Assembly (NCBI GenBank): GCA_021201755.1
Contig: JAJQEI010000018.1
Coordinates: 1-64,000, forward strand
Direction: 5' to 3'
Length of the DNA: 64,000 bases
Source of the DNA: Ruminococcus sp.
GTDB taxonomy: Bacteria; Bacillota; Clostridia; Oscillospirales; Ruminococcaceae
Made by a program: the position numbers and the translations under genes. The notes beneath the pieces are model-generated. The model saw nothing but the letters and a program-made list of their open reading frames with translations. It did no database searches and was not told where the DNA came from. Numbering within the stretch: position 1 is the first letter of the stretch; the number at the start of each line of letters is the position of its first letter. Shown here piece after piece: positions 9,272 through 17,809 of this stretch.

Positions 9272-10676
9272 TTACCTCATTTTTATTATAAAATCCTTGT
9301 ATGTGAAGCCCCTATTGCTTATCATATTTTCTTTTGGTATAGTCAGAAATGCCAACTTCTTATCCCGTCCGTAAGTACGAATAAAAATCAAGCGTATCAT
9401 ATCTCGCTTGGAATGCAAATCGATTTCTGAAGCACTGATCTCTGATTTTTCATTCAACAGTGTTCTGATATAAGCGGAAATATTTTTTCTGGAAAAACAA
9501 TGTTCATTCCGCTTTTTTAAGTTTTCACGGCATCTTTTTAATTCTTCGTCAGACAGAGGCGGATCGGAACATATTTCTTCCACATCGTCTTTCTTCTTGG
9601 TGACAGCAACTGTCTTTAACGATTCTCCGCTGATAAAACTTTGTGGGGACAGATGAAATATCTTGTTATAATCTTCCGGAACATCATCATATATTCCAAT
9701 GCTTTCTTTCGTTTCCAGTACTGCTGCGAGTTCTCTCAAAATCGTCGACAACTTTCCTTCAATATTATTGGTGTTCAAAAAAGCAAACTTCGCTCTGCGC
9801 ACCGCACTATTCAGATATTTTGTATGCTTCCGATCGATCTCTTTTTCTATATCATCATATATGTTAAAATAACTTATCACACTTGAAATCATCTCAGAAG
9901 CTTTATTATAGGCTTCGATTTTATCTTTTTCACTTTCAATATCCTGATAGTCTATAACCGTTCTTTCCATAATCGTCTCATCATTCAGAATAAACTGAAG
10001 CTGACTCTCTATCGTGTTTCGAAATCTGGAAACATTGTCATTTGTTTTCATACGGTGATAAGCTTTTGAACCAATTTTTTCGTTATATGAGAAAAAATGC
10101 TCCATAAGTTCTTCTGGTGTTTGCCCATCTGTCAGCGCATCAATATACTTTCTGATACTTGTGTTCAACTTTTTTAATTCCGTAAACAACGCAAGCGTTC
10201 GATCATAAACAGGCTTTATAATTTGTGGATAAGGATGATCGAGAAGCTCTTTGTTGGTCAGCAGAGAATAAATTGCGGAAACTTCGCTTTGATACTCCAT
10301 TTCATTCTGTTCTGTAATCGCAGTAAGTGCTTGCATGATAAAAAATGGAATGATTTGGCATAAGAATTTTAGCATAGCCGCTGTTGTCAAATTCAAATTC
10401 TACCCACCCATATCCTTTGAGCTTCCGCAAAAACCCGTTGGCTTTTGTGCGTGAATCACGAAAAACATCCTGTCCTTCTTCAAACTGAATATCATTGGCA
10501 CTATTCTTCTCAAAATAATCCGTCAGCAATAATATGATACTTTCTCTATCCACACCATAAGAAAGCTCTGTTCGATAAGAATTGTATATAATTCCAAGGC
10601 AATCCATGAATATATTTTGATATTTTCCCGTCAGCGCTTTAAAATAGTCACTGCCAACAATTTCAAAAATTTTCAT
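9272..10676 (-). pseudogene. jetA: Wadjet kleisin JetA, frameshifted near codon 110
   Basis: JetA is the MukF-like kleisin of Wadjet. The N-terminal winged-helix part begins MKIFEIVGSDYFKALTGKYQ behind AGGTG. It runs to ..MPNHSIF, where a run of six A on the plus strand (10340-10345) breaks the frame. The remaining ~355 residues continue in another frame from ..FIMQALTAITEQNEMEY to the end. Removing one base of the run restores a single ~465-residue protein, the expected family size. As read, translation stops at 10302 after 124 residues, so no full kleisin is made unless frameshifting occurs. Confidence 0.82.
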
Positions 10677-10742
10677 TTTATCACCTCTTGTGTGTCATTT
10701 TCATTCCGGCAAATTCTTGTCATCTCCATTTAATTTCAACCA

Positions 10743-10922
10743 TCAGGCAGGAGGCAGACCAATCCATTTTCTGACAAGGTTTATATCCACATTTGCGATC
10801 TTTGCAATCAGCTTTTCAGAAATGCCGGACGCATATAAATGAATCGCCATTTTTTGAGCCTTTTCCATTTCGCCTTGTTCTTTTCCATGGATATCACTCA
10901 TTTCGATATGGAGTACAACACA
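10743..10922 (-). pseudogene. C-terminal remnant of an Rpn-family (PD-(D/E)XK) recombination-promoting nuclease
   Basis: The open stretch translates to MSDIHGKEQGEMEKAQKMAI.. and ends ..ANVDINLVRKWIGLPPA. This is the typical tail of Rpn/transposase_31 nucleases: a charged region rich in Gly, Glu and Lys followed by a short helix-turn-helix-like element. The PD-(D/E)XK catalytic part is absent because the frame closes about 60 codons from the end. It lies just upstream of jetA and is a relic of a mobile or nuclease gene. Confidence 0.6.
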
Positions 10923-11244
10923 TCAATTATATTTACAGTTTACCAAAAAGTTGCACACTGTTCAAGACATATTTTGAAAACATTTTATTCTTTTTCTTTG
11001 TCTATTCACTGTTTTTGCAGGAATTGCTTTTTTAAATTCTATAATTTTACAAAACCAATATCCAAAAAAATCTCAATCAATCTTAAAGTGAAATTAATTT
11101 TAATCTAATTTTTTTTTTTTTTTTTTTTTCACATTACCCATATATAATTATTTTGTAATCAGCCGATTTGTACAAATTGTACAAGATTGACGAAAAATAA
11201 TTTAAATGAGAACGGCGAAAGCTGTTCGGAAATGGAGTAATAAA
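10923..11244. other. AT-rich gene-free stretch with a 21-base T tract and a twin TTGTACAA motif
   Basis: No supportable gene. The stretch has an uninterrupted run of 21 T at 11109-11129. Two copies of the palindromic octamer TTGTACAA separated by one base lie at 11168-11184, about 60 bases before the GTG start of the zinc-ribbon gene. Both could affect expression of that gene, but no clear promoter was identified. Confidence 0.6.
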
Positions 11245-12132
11245 GTGAAACGATTAGAATGTGAAGCGTACGGCAATGCGGATATGGTGAAAGAAGATGG
11301 TATGTTCGTATGCTAATATTGCGGTGCACGGTATACTGTTGAAGAAGCAAAGAGGATGATGACGGTAACGATTGACAACTCTGATTCTGCGCAGAAAGCA
11401 TTAGCAAATGCACGTCGTGCAAAAGAAAAAGGAGATTGGGAAGAATGTGAAAAATATTATAATATAGTAGAACGCAATGATCCCAAGAACATAGAAGCCA
11501 TTTTTTATTCTGCGTATGGCAAGACAAAATCCACTATGGTTGAAGCGGATAAGTTTAAGAAAGAACAAACAATCAATGTCTTGAAAAAATCTGTTTCAAT
11601 TGTGGATGACAATTATGACACCTCGTCGGAAAAATATGAGAAAAACAAGAAGCTTATCACGCAGATAAATACAGATTTACTGGCTTTGATGAGTGGACAG
11701 TTTGTTTTTACACAGACAACGCATATGCAGAATGGAATTACCTATACTACTAACGATTCTAGTTATACACACTATAACTTTTATCAGTTATCGAACGCAT
11801 GGGTGGAAACGCTGCAAAATATTATTCCTCTTATAACAAAACCTGAAGATTCCCTTTATCTTTGGATGCTGATTCGATCGCAGTATCTTTATCAACTGCA
11901 CAGCGGCCGAAATAGAGGTTTTAAAAAAACGGACAGAGATTACCTGATACAAAAGATCAGCGAAACTGATGAAAAAATAAAAGAACTGAATCCGAACTAT
12001 CAGCCAGAAGTTTTACCGGAAATAAAATTTGACAATCCTGCAGCAAAATTTTTTAAAGGTCTCTTATGGTTTTTGATTATTTGCGTCGTTCTTTTCGTTC
12101 TTTTTATAATGCTTCTGGCACTTTCCGAATAA
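11245..12132 (+). pseudogene. Zinc-ribbon, C-terminally membrane-anchored protein, interrupted by an ochre codon
   Basis: Read from a GTG with GGAG 7 bases upstream, the product starts VKRLECEAYGNADMVKEDG, then MFVC, a TAA stop (11314-11316), then YCGARYTVEEAKRMM. Homologues of this Clostridia family start with a CxxCG..CxxCG zinc ribbon, and Gln usually fills the stop position (CAA to TAA). After the stop the frame is open for ~270 codons: a repeat-like helical region (ALANARRAKEKGDWEECEKY, TPR-like) and a C-terminal membrane helix (FFKGLLWFLIICVVLFVLF). An internal ATG at 11356 could express the part without the ribbon. Function of the family is unknown. Confidence 0.65.
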
Positions 12133-12157
12133 TCCCACCCAGTAAGAACCAATACAA

Positions 12158-12196
12158 AAAGGCATTCACCAATTTGGATGAATGCCTTTATTTTTT
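12158..12196. terminator. Bidirectional rho-independent terminator between the zinc-ribbon gene and rpsI
   Basis: Stem AAAGGCATTCA / TGAATGCCTTT with a 10-base loop, flanked by A residues on the left and T residues on the right, so it can stop transcription from both converging genes. Confidence 0.85.
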
Positions 12197-12219
12197 CATT
12201 GTTTTTCCGAAGCGTGAAG

Positions 12220-12621
12220 TTATCTCTTCGAGAACTGTGGTGCACGTCTTGCAGCCTTCAAGCCGTACTTCTTTCGTTCCTTCATTCTCGGGTCACGAGT
12301 GAGGAATCCAGCTTTCTTCAATACCGGACGCAATTCCGGATCAAAGACCAAAAGCGCACGAGAAATACCGTGACGAATTGCACCTGCCTGACCAGTTACA
12401 CCGCCGCCAGTCACTGTGCAAACAACATCCATTTTTTCCACATTATCCGTCAAATTCAATGGCTGACGAACAATCAGCTTCAAGGTATCCAAGCCAAAAT
12501 AATCGTCGATATCTCTTCCGTTGATGGTGATGCTGCCACTGCCCGGATATAACCGAACTCTTGCAACAGAATGCTTTCTTCTGCCTGTACCATAGTAATA
12601 TTTTACTTTCGATTCGTACAT
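12220..12621 (-). CDS. rpsI: 30S ribosomal protein S9
   Basis: The 133-residue product has the S9 hallmarks: [16 protein letters not shown] near the start, the glycine-rich [19 protein letters not shown] centre, and the basic C-terminal tail ending [17 protein letters not shown], which reaches the P-site tRNA. Length is normal for the family. It is the second gene of the universal rplM-rpsI pair, 18 bases after rplM, with a GGAGCG-type ribosome site. Confidence 0.98.
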   Translation of the reverse strand: MYESKVKYYYGTGRRKHSVARVRLYPGSGSITINGRDIDDYFGLDTLKLIVRQPLNLTDNVEKMDVVCTVTGGGVTGQAGAIRHGISRALLVFDPELRPVLKKAGFLTRDPRMKERKKYGLKAARRAPQFSKR

Positions 12622-12639
12622 TTTACTCGCTCCTTTCCC

Positions 12640-13068
12640 TTAAAATTCCACTGTTTCCGGCTTCTGTGCCGTCTGCTTATGTTCTGCGCCCTTATATGTC
12701 CGCAGACGCTTCAACTGATTTGCACCCTGCGTGTTATGCGGAAGCATACCTTTGATCGCAATCATCATTGCCTCATCGGATTTTTCCGTCATCATCACTT
12801 TGTACTGTGTCTTTTTCAGACCACCAATCCAACCAGTATGCCAGTAATAATACTTATCTTCCAGCTTGTTACCGGTCAATACTGCCTTGTCACAGTTGAT
12901 GACGATGACATAATCGCCGCAGTCTACGTGCGGTGTAAAAATCGGCTTATGTTTACCACGAAGCAAGTGTGCTGCCTTTGCTGCAACACGACCCAGCGGC
13001 TTACCGGTAGCATTTAAAACATACCATTTCCGCTCTACTTCGCTTGCCTTCGGCATAGTTGTTGCCAT
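12640..13068 (-). CDS. rplM: 50S ribosomal protein L13
   Basis: The 142-residue product shows conserved L13 motifs: KWYVLNATGKPLGRVAAKAA, the GDYVIVINCDKAVLTGNKL segment, and MLPHNTQGANQLKRLRTYKG. The start chosen is the ATG of MATTMPKASEV because GGAGG lies 7 bases upstream. A longer in-frame start 11 codons earlier lacks a ribosome site. It is the first gene of the operon, preceded by a long structured leader and a strong promoter. Confidence 0.97.
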   Translation of the reverse strand: MATTMPKASEVERKWYVLNATGKPLGRVAAKAAHLLRGKHKPIFTPHVDCGDYVIVINCDKAVLTGNKLEDKYYYWHTGWIGGLKKTQYKVMMTEKSDEAMMIAIKGMLPHNTQGANQLKRLRTYKGAEHKQTAQKPETVEF

Positions 13069-13099
13069 TGTACATTCCTCCATTATGCTCCACTGTGTC

Positions 13100-13272
13100 A
13101 CAAGTACACATCATCACACAGAAAAGCAATTAAATTCTATCAAAAATAATCTTGTTCCCTCATTTGTATCGGACAAAACGCCATACACAAACGGGAACGG
13201 CAGAGTGCAGTTGGGTTAGACTGCTGCTAGCCGGTTTTACGCAAGATTATCACCGGTCTCTCTGACAGTACA
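13100..13272 (-). ncRNA. Structured 5' leader of the rplM-rpsI mRNA (probable ribosomal-protein autoregulatory element)
   Basis: In the leader a perfect 9-bp helix (13146-13154 with 13242-13250) closes a domain of about 90 bases. Inside are two hairpins: GTTCCC/GGGAAC (13154-13159 with 13193-13198) and a stem built on GCAGT/ACTGC within 13199-13233. Ribosomal-protein operons in Firmicutes commonly carry such leaders, which bind the encoded protein. I cannot assign it to a named Rfam family by eye. Confidence 0.55.
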
Positions 13273-13278
13273 AAAATT

Positions 13279-13308
13279 ATTATATCACAATATCAGCATC
13301 CTTGTCAA
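13279..13308 (-). promoter_or_regulatory. Promoter of the rplM-rpsI operon
   Basis: Minus strand TTGACA, 18-base spacer, TATAAT. Predicted transcription start near 13272, which fits the structured leader. Confidence 0.75.
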
Positions 13309-13468
13309 GCTTTTTTTCGTTATTTTCGCACGCAATTTTAGAGAGAATTTTCTTGTGATTTTTGTGCATTTTGCCATTTTACTGAAGTTCACTGGCTCTC
13401 TGCTTGCTTTTTACCGTGGAATAGAGTATAATAAAAAGAGTAGGATAAAAAAGTAAGGAGTCTTTTTC

Positions 13469-13795
13469 TTGTTAAAAACAAATCAATATACAGACAATGA
13501 TCTGTGCTTTCTCTCTCGTCACGCTTATGAAGCAGGAGAAGTACGACTTGCCTTGCACACGGCGAACGTTTGGGACGAACACGATACCGGTTGGGAGCTG
13601 CTTCTTGGGACAGAATCCGGTCTCGAATTGGCTGACCCAGAAAACGGTTTACTAATATCCATATCAAAGGCAATCGAACTAGACGCTGCACTTGCACCGC
13701 TATTTTTCATGGATGCACAGTCTGAAAAAGCCGCTTATCGAAAAAATACCCAATCTGGGCATTTTGAAGCAGCGAAATTTTCCGACCGTGATTGA
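13469..13795 (+). CDS. DUF2185 / Imm33-like small protein
   Basis: A 108-residue soluble protein starting at TTG with AAGGAG 8 bases upstream. The core VWDEHDTGWELLLGTESGLE followed by a short acidic loop resembles the DUF2185 fold, which is found in stand-alone proteins and in immunity proteins (Imm33-like) of polymorphic toxin systems. No toxin gene lies beside it. The role is unknown and the family call is by motif resemblance only. Confidence 0.5.
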   Translation: MLKTNQYTDNDLCFLSRHAYEAGEVRLALHTANVWDEHDTGWELLLGTESGLELADPENGLLISISKAIELDAALAPLFFMDAQSEKAAYRKNTQSGHFEAAKFSDRD

Positions 13796-13808
13796 GAAGA
13801 ATTCGGAC

Positions 13809-13982
13809 TTAACTGGTGATCACATAACTGATGTCACCATTCGCACGAACCATGTAATATACCAAACAAGCGAGTAGACATAACACGAAAAAGAGTATCA
13901 CAACTCGAAATCGAAAGCGAATAAAAGGCTTTGGTTTGTGAATATCATTCACACAACGTAATTTTTTTTGCTTTTTAGACAT
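13809..13982 (-). CDS. Small single-pass membrane protein, unknown function
   Basis: A 57-residue protein with a strongly basic N-terminus (MSKKQKKLRCVNDIHKPKPF), one membrane helix (VVILFFVLCLLACLVYYMV) and a short outer tail. The start is the ATG preceded by AAAGGAGG with 8 bases spacing; an upstream in-frame extension has no ribosome site. A promoter (TTGCCA, 17 bases, TATAAT; 14020-14048) lies directly upstream. The gene is convergent with the DUF2185-like gene. I do not recognise a family. Confidence 0.65.
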   Translation of the reverse strand: MSKKQKKLRCVNDIHKPKPFIRFRFRVVILFFVLCLLACLVYYMVRANGDISYVITS

Positions 13983-14019
13983 GGCGTTTGCCTCCTTTGG
14001 GAGATTTGTTTCTCTTTTT

Positions 14020-14048
14020 ATTATAATCGATTTTTTTGAGTTTGGCAA
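14020..14048 (-). promoter_or_regulatory. Promoter of the small membrane protein gene
   Basis: Minus strand TTGCCA, 17-base spacer, TATAAT, with the -10 about 40 bases before the start codon. Confidence 0.6.
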
Positions 14049-14083
14049 GAGATTTTTCTAATTTCAAAATATTACTTGAAAGG

Positions 14084-15165
14084 ATGGAATCAAAATTGTT
14101 TTCTTCAAAAAAGAAATTTGGTACAATACTGTTCAAAGAAGACAGCAGTATCCCGAAACAAATAGAATTTCTAGAAAATAGTTCTGACCCTAATGCAGGT
14201 AGAAAAATTAAACTTTTAGAGATAGGAAAACGGGGCGAAGAAGACGTTTTGTTTGAACTCATAAAAAGTAATAGTGGCATTGATATGTTTATCTTACGTG
14301 ACCTTTGTCTTTCTTGCTCTAATGATGTGGGTGCACAGATCGATTTTTAGTCATTACGAAAACCCTAATTTTCGTCCTCGAATGTAAAAATTTAATCGGC
14401 AACATTGAAATTGATGAAACTGGTGCTTTTATCCGCAATTATAGACTGAATGGTATACCGATTCGTGAAGGAATTTATTCTCCTGTTACGCAAAACAAAC
14501 GCCACTTATGTGCTATTTATACACTTTTTTCACAAGCAGACAAAAAGACACGCCACTTGTTGCATTGCAGCAATGAATGTGATTTTGATAAAAACTATCA
14601 ATCGCTCATCGTTTTGGCAAATCCCAAAACCTGTATAAAAAACACAAGCAATGATAAATCCATTGCGAATCAATTGGTTCGTGCGGATCTACTGATTCAA
14701 GCTATCGAGAAGTTTTGCGAAGCTTCAAACAATAAGAAACGCAGCGAGAAAGAATGCAGGGAAATCGCAGAAATTTTCAGTCATGCGCATACACCAAAAT
14801 TAGTGAAAAACGAATTTCTCCTTGTACCAATGCAATCAGAAACGATTGCTACGGAAACAAAAACACCGAATATGATTAATACTGCTAATATTATAGAAAA
14901 ATCTTCAAATGAGATGATTTATCCAAAATGCCGTTGGAAATTATCCTATGGAAAATATGGATACTATTGCCCAAATCATGATATATGCGGTGTGAAGATT
15001 GGAAATGTAAAAGGTGTCCGATTGTACAAAGACCAATTATACAGCCTGTTAAATAACACGCCTATCTTGTTAAACATAGATGGAGAAGAAAAAATCATTC
15101 AACCAGAATTTAGAACATATAAAAGACAAAATGGAAAAATCGGTTATTGTTGGAAAATCCTTTAA
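14084..15165 (+). pseudogene. NERD-domain (nuclease-related) zinc-finger protein, frameshifted
   Basis: NERD proteins carry a predicted nuclease-like fold; their cellular role is not settled. The first frame gives the N-terminal strand-helix part (FGTILFKEDSS, GKRGEEDVLFELI) and ends ..SNDVGAQIDF at TAG (14348-14350). One base over, the sense continues LVITKTLIFVLECKNLIGNI, the core NERD motif, then REGIYSPVTQNKRHL and LIVLANPKT, and runs to 15165. The break sits in a run of five T (14344-14348); one more T would restore the frame. The C-terminus has Cys-rich zinc-finger remnants (YPKCRWKL, YYCPNHDIC). Confidence 0.75.
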
Positions 15166-15207
15166 TTCTTTTACGATAAATTATTCACTCAGAAAGGAGC
15201 AAAACAT

Positions 15208-17094
15208 ATGTGTGGTTTTGTAGGTTTTACAAATGACATCAACGATTCCAATCAAGTCTTGCAGAAAATGCTTGACTCGATCCAACATCGTGGGCCAGAT
15301 GCGAAGGGCACATATATTGACGAGGATATTGCGCTCGGACACCGTCGTTTGAGCATTATCGATGTTACGAACGCAGGCAACCAACCGCTTTACAGTGAGG
15401 ACGGCAACCTCGTACTGATCTACAATGGCGAAATTTATAATTACAAGGACATCCGCAAGCGACTGCAAAAGGCAGGCTATCACTTTGCGACCCAAACGGA
15501 TTCGGAAGTCTTGATTTATGGCTATCGGGAATACGGACCGGAACTATTGCAGCAATTGCGAGGAATGTTTTCTTTCGTCATCTGGGATAAGTCACAAAAA
15601 TCGTTGTTTGGCGCACGAGATTTCTTCGGCATCAAGCCACTCTATTATGCCCAGATGCAGGATACATTCCTGTTCGGCTCAGAAATCAAAAGCTTCTTAC
15701 ATCATCCCCACTTCAAAAAAGTGCTGAACACAACTGCACTGGAAAATTATCTGATATTTCAGTATTCACCCTGCGATGAAACATTTTTTCAAGGTGTCTA
15801 TAAGCTGCCGCCCGCCCACTATTTCACCTATCACGAGGGGAAATTCGAAATGAAACGCTATTGGGATGTACAGTTTCAAGCAGACGAAAAACCAGATTTA
15901 AACACTTGGGTCAATCGCATTTCGGACACCTTCCACGACAGTGTCGAAGCACATAAAATCGCTGATGTGGAAGTCGGGTCATTTTTGTCGAGTGGTGTCG
16001 ATTCTAGCTATGTCGCTGCCATCGCAGATGTAGATAAGACTTTTACCGTCGGTTTCGGCAAAGACGAACGCTACAATGAAATCGGTTGGGCAAAGGATTT
16101 TTCCACTGCCATTGGTAAGAAAAATTACAACAAGGTTATTACACCGGAAGAATACTGGGAAAAGCTTCCTATAATTCAATACCATATGGACGAACCACTT
16201 GCGGATCCGGCGGCAATTGCGCTCTATTTTGTATGCAATTTAGCGTCCCAGTCCTTAAAGGTTGTCCTTTCCGGCGAGGGCGCAGACGAAATTTTTGGTG
16301 GCTATAACGTCTATAGCGAGCCGGGTGGTTCCGCCTACGATAAATTGCCACGAGGACTGCGTCGTGGTATCGGTGCTGTCGCCGAAAAAATGCCAGCACA
16401 TAAGGGACGGAATTTTCTCGTACGCAAGGGAAAAGATCTGGAAGAACGCTTTATCGGCAATGCCTATATGTTCACACCGGAAGAACGAAAATCCCTCTTG
16501 AAAATCCGCACCAATGCCCCGAATCCTATGGAAATTACAAAGCCTTTTTACGACAAAGTACAGGACAAAGATGATGTCACAAAGATGCAATATTTAGATT
16601 TGCATATGTGGATGGCGGGCGATATTCTACTGAAAGCCGACAAGATGAGTATGGCGAATTCGTTAGAATTGCGTGTCCCATTCCTCGATCGAGAAGTCAT
16701 GGCATTGGCACAACAGATTCCCACACGCTATCGTGTGACACGGAAAGAAATCACAGACGAAAAAACACCCTATGTCACGAAATATGCCATGCGATTGGCT
16801 GCAAAAAAAGATACGCCGCCACAGACAGCCAAAACTGCCGCAAAGAAAAAGCTTGGCTTCCCCGTTCCCATTCGGGTCTGGCTGAAAGAAGAGAAGTATT
16901 ATCAAATCGTACGACAGCGATTTGAAAGCGATGAAGCAACACGGTTTTTCCACACAGAAAAACTCGTGAAACTACTGGACGATCATCGTGCTGGAAAGGC
17001 GGACAACAGTCGCAAAATCTGGACGCTGTATATCTTTTTGGTGTGGTATCAGGTATACTTCCCAGAAGATTGTGCGTCAAAAGACGAAGCCTGA
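15208..17094 (+). CDS. asnB: Asparagine synthetase, glutamine-hydrolysing
   Basis: Makes asparagine from aspartate using glutamine and ATP. After Met, the N-terminal nucleophile Cys2 (MCGFVGF) begins the class II glutaminase domain (HRGPDAKG, LGHRRLSIID, YNGEIYN). The synthetase domain begins near residue 225, with the pyrophosphate loop SSGVDSS near 260 and LSGEGADEIFGGY near 355. Length (628 residues) is normal. GAAAGGAG lies before the ATG. It heads a plus-strand run with the HD protein and pyrB. Confidence 0.97.
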   Translation: MCGFVGFTNDINDSNQVLQKMLDSIQHRGPDAKGTYIDEDIALGHRRLSIIDVTNAGNQPLYSEDGNLVLIYNGEIYNYKDIRKRLQKAGYHFATQTDSEVLIYGYREYGPELLQQLRGMFSFVIWDKSQKSLFGARDFFGIKPLYYAQMQDTFLFGSEIKSFLHHPHFKKVLNTTALENYLIFQYSPCDETFFQGVYKLPPAHYFTYHEGKFEMKRYWDVQFQADEKPDLNTWVNRISDTFHDSVEAHKIADVEVGSFLSSGVDSSYVAAIADVDKTFTVGFGKDERYNEIGWAKDFSTAIGKKNYNKVITPEEYWEKLPIIQYHMDEPLADPAAIALYFVCNLASQSLKVVLSGEGADEIFGGYNVYSEPGGSAYDKLPRGLRRGIGAVAEKMPAHKGRNFLVRKGKDLEERFIGNAYMFTPEERKSLLKIRTNAPNPMEITKPFYDKVQDKDDVTKMQYLDLHMWMAGDILLKADKMSMANSLELRVPFLDREVMALAQQIPTRYRVTRKEITDEKTPYVTKYAMRLAAKKDTPPQTAKTAAKKKLGFPVPIRVWLKEEKYYQIVRQRFESDEATRFFHTEKLVKLLDDHRAGKADNSRKIWTLYIFLVWYQVYFPEDCASKDEA

Positions 17095-17124
17095 CTTTTT
17101 GTCCATAAGGTGGTGTTGCAATTT

Positions 17125-17793
17125 ATGCCTAGTCATGTAACTTATGCCTATATCCGACAAAATCCTGATATTCGAGAATATATTCGACGAGCAGATTTGT
17201 CACTTTCTGCCATTGGCTATACAGAACATTCTTTTTCCCATGTCGAAAAGGTAGCGCAAACAGCGGCAATGATCCTCGAAACTTTAGATTATTCCCCAAG
17301 AGAAGTAGAACTGGCACGCATTGCTGGATTTCTCCACGACATTGGCAATGTTATCAATCGCACGGATCATGCCCAAAGTGGCGCAGTAATGGCATTTCGC
17401 CTACTCGATCGCCTGGAAATGCCGGTACAGGAAATCTGCTCGATTATTTCTGCTATTGGCAATCATGATGAAGGGACAGCACAGCCTGTAGATGGCATTT
17501 CTGCTGCACTCATCATTGCAGATAAAACGGATGTACGGCGTAGTCGGGTACGTAATACGGATTTTTTGACATTTGATATTCATGACCGTGTCAATTATGC
17601 CGTTGAATATGCCAACTTGCATTTCAGTGAAGATTTGCGTGCAATTATATTGGAGCTGAAAATCGACACAGAGATTTCATCTGTACTGGAATACTTTGAG
17701 ATTTTCATGGAACGTATGCTGCTGTGCAAACGTGCTGCTCTCTTTTTCGACCGCAAATTCAAGTTGTACATCAACGGCAGCAATATTTTATAA
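17125..17793 (+). CDS. HD-domain phosphohydrolase-like protein
   Basis: A soluble HD-superfamily protein of ~222 residues. The metal ligands are visible: H in EHSFSHVEKV, the HD pair in GFLHDIGNVINR, H in NHDEG, and D in LIIADKTDV. HD proteins of this layout hydrolyse phosphomonoesters or nucleotides; the substrate is not predictable here. I prefer the ATG at 17125 (MPSHVTYAYIRQ) because AAGGTGG lies 11 bases upstream; GTG or TTG codons up to 15 bases earlier are possible. It sits 15-30 bases after asnB and 16 before pyrB, so it is probably in the same transcript. Confidence 0.8.
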   Translation: MPSHVTYAYIRQNPDIREYIRRADLSLSAIGYTEHSFSHVEKVAQTAAMILETLDYSPREVELARIAGFLHDIGNVINRTDHAQSGAVMAFRLLDRLEMPVQEICSIISAIGNHDEGTAQPVDGISAALIIADKTDVRRSRVRNTDFLTFDIHDRVNYAVEYANLHFSEDLRAIILELKIDTEISSVLEYFEIFMERMLLCKRAALFFDRKFKLYINGSNIL

Positions 17794-17809
17794 CCGGAGG
17801 TTATCTATT

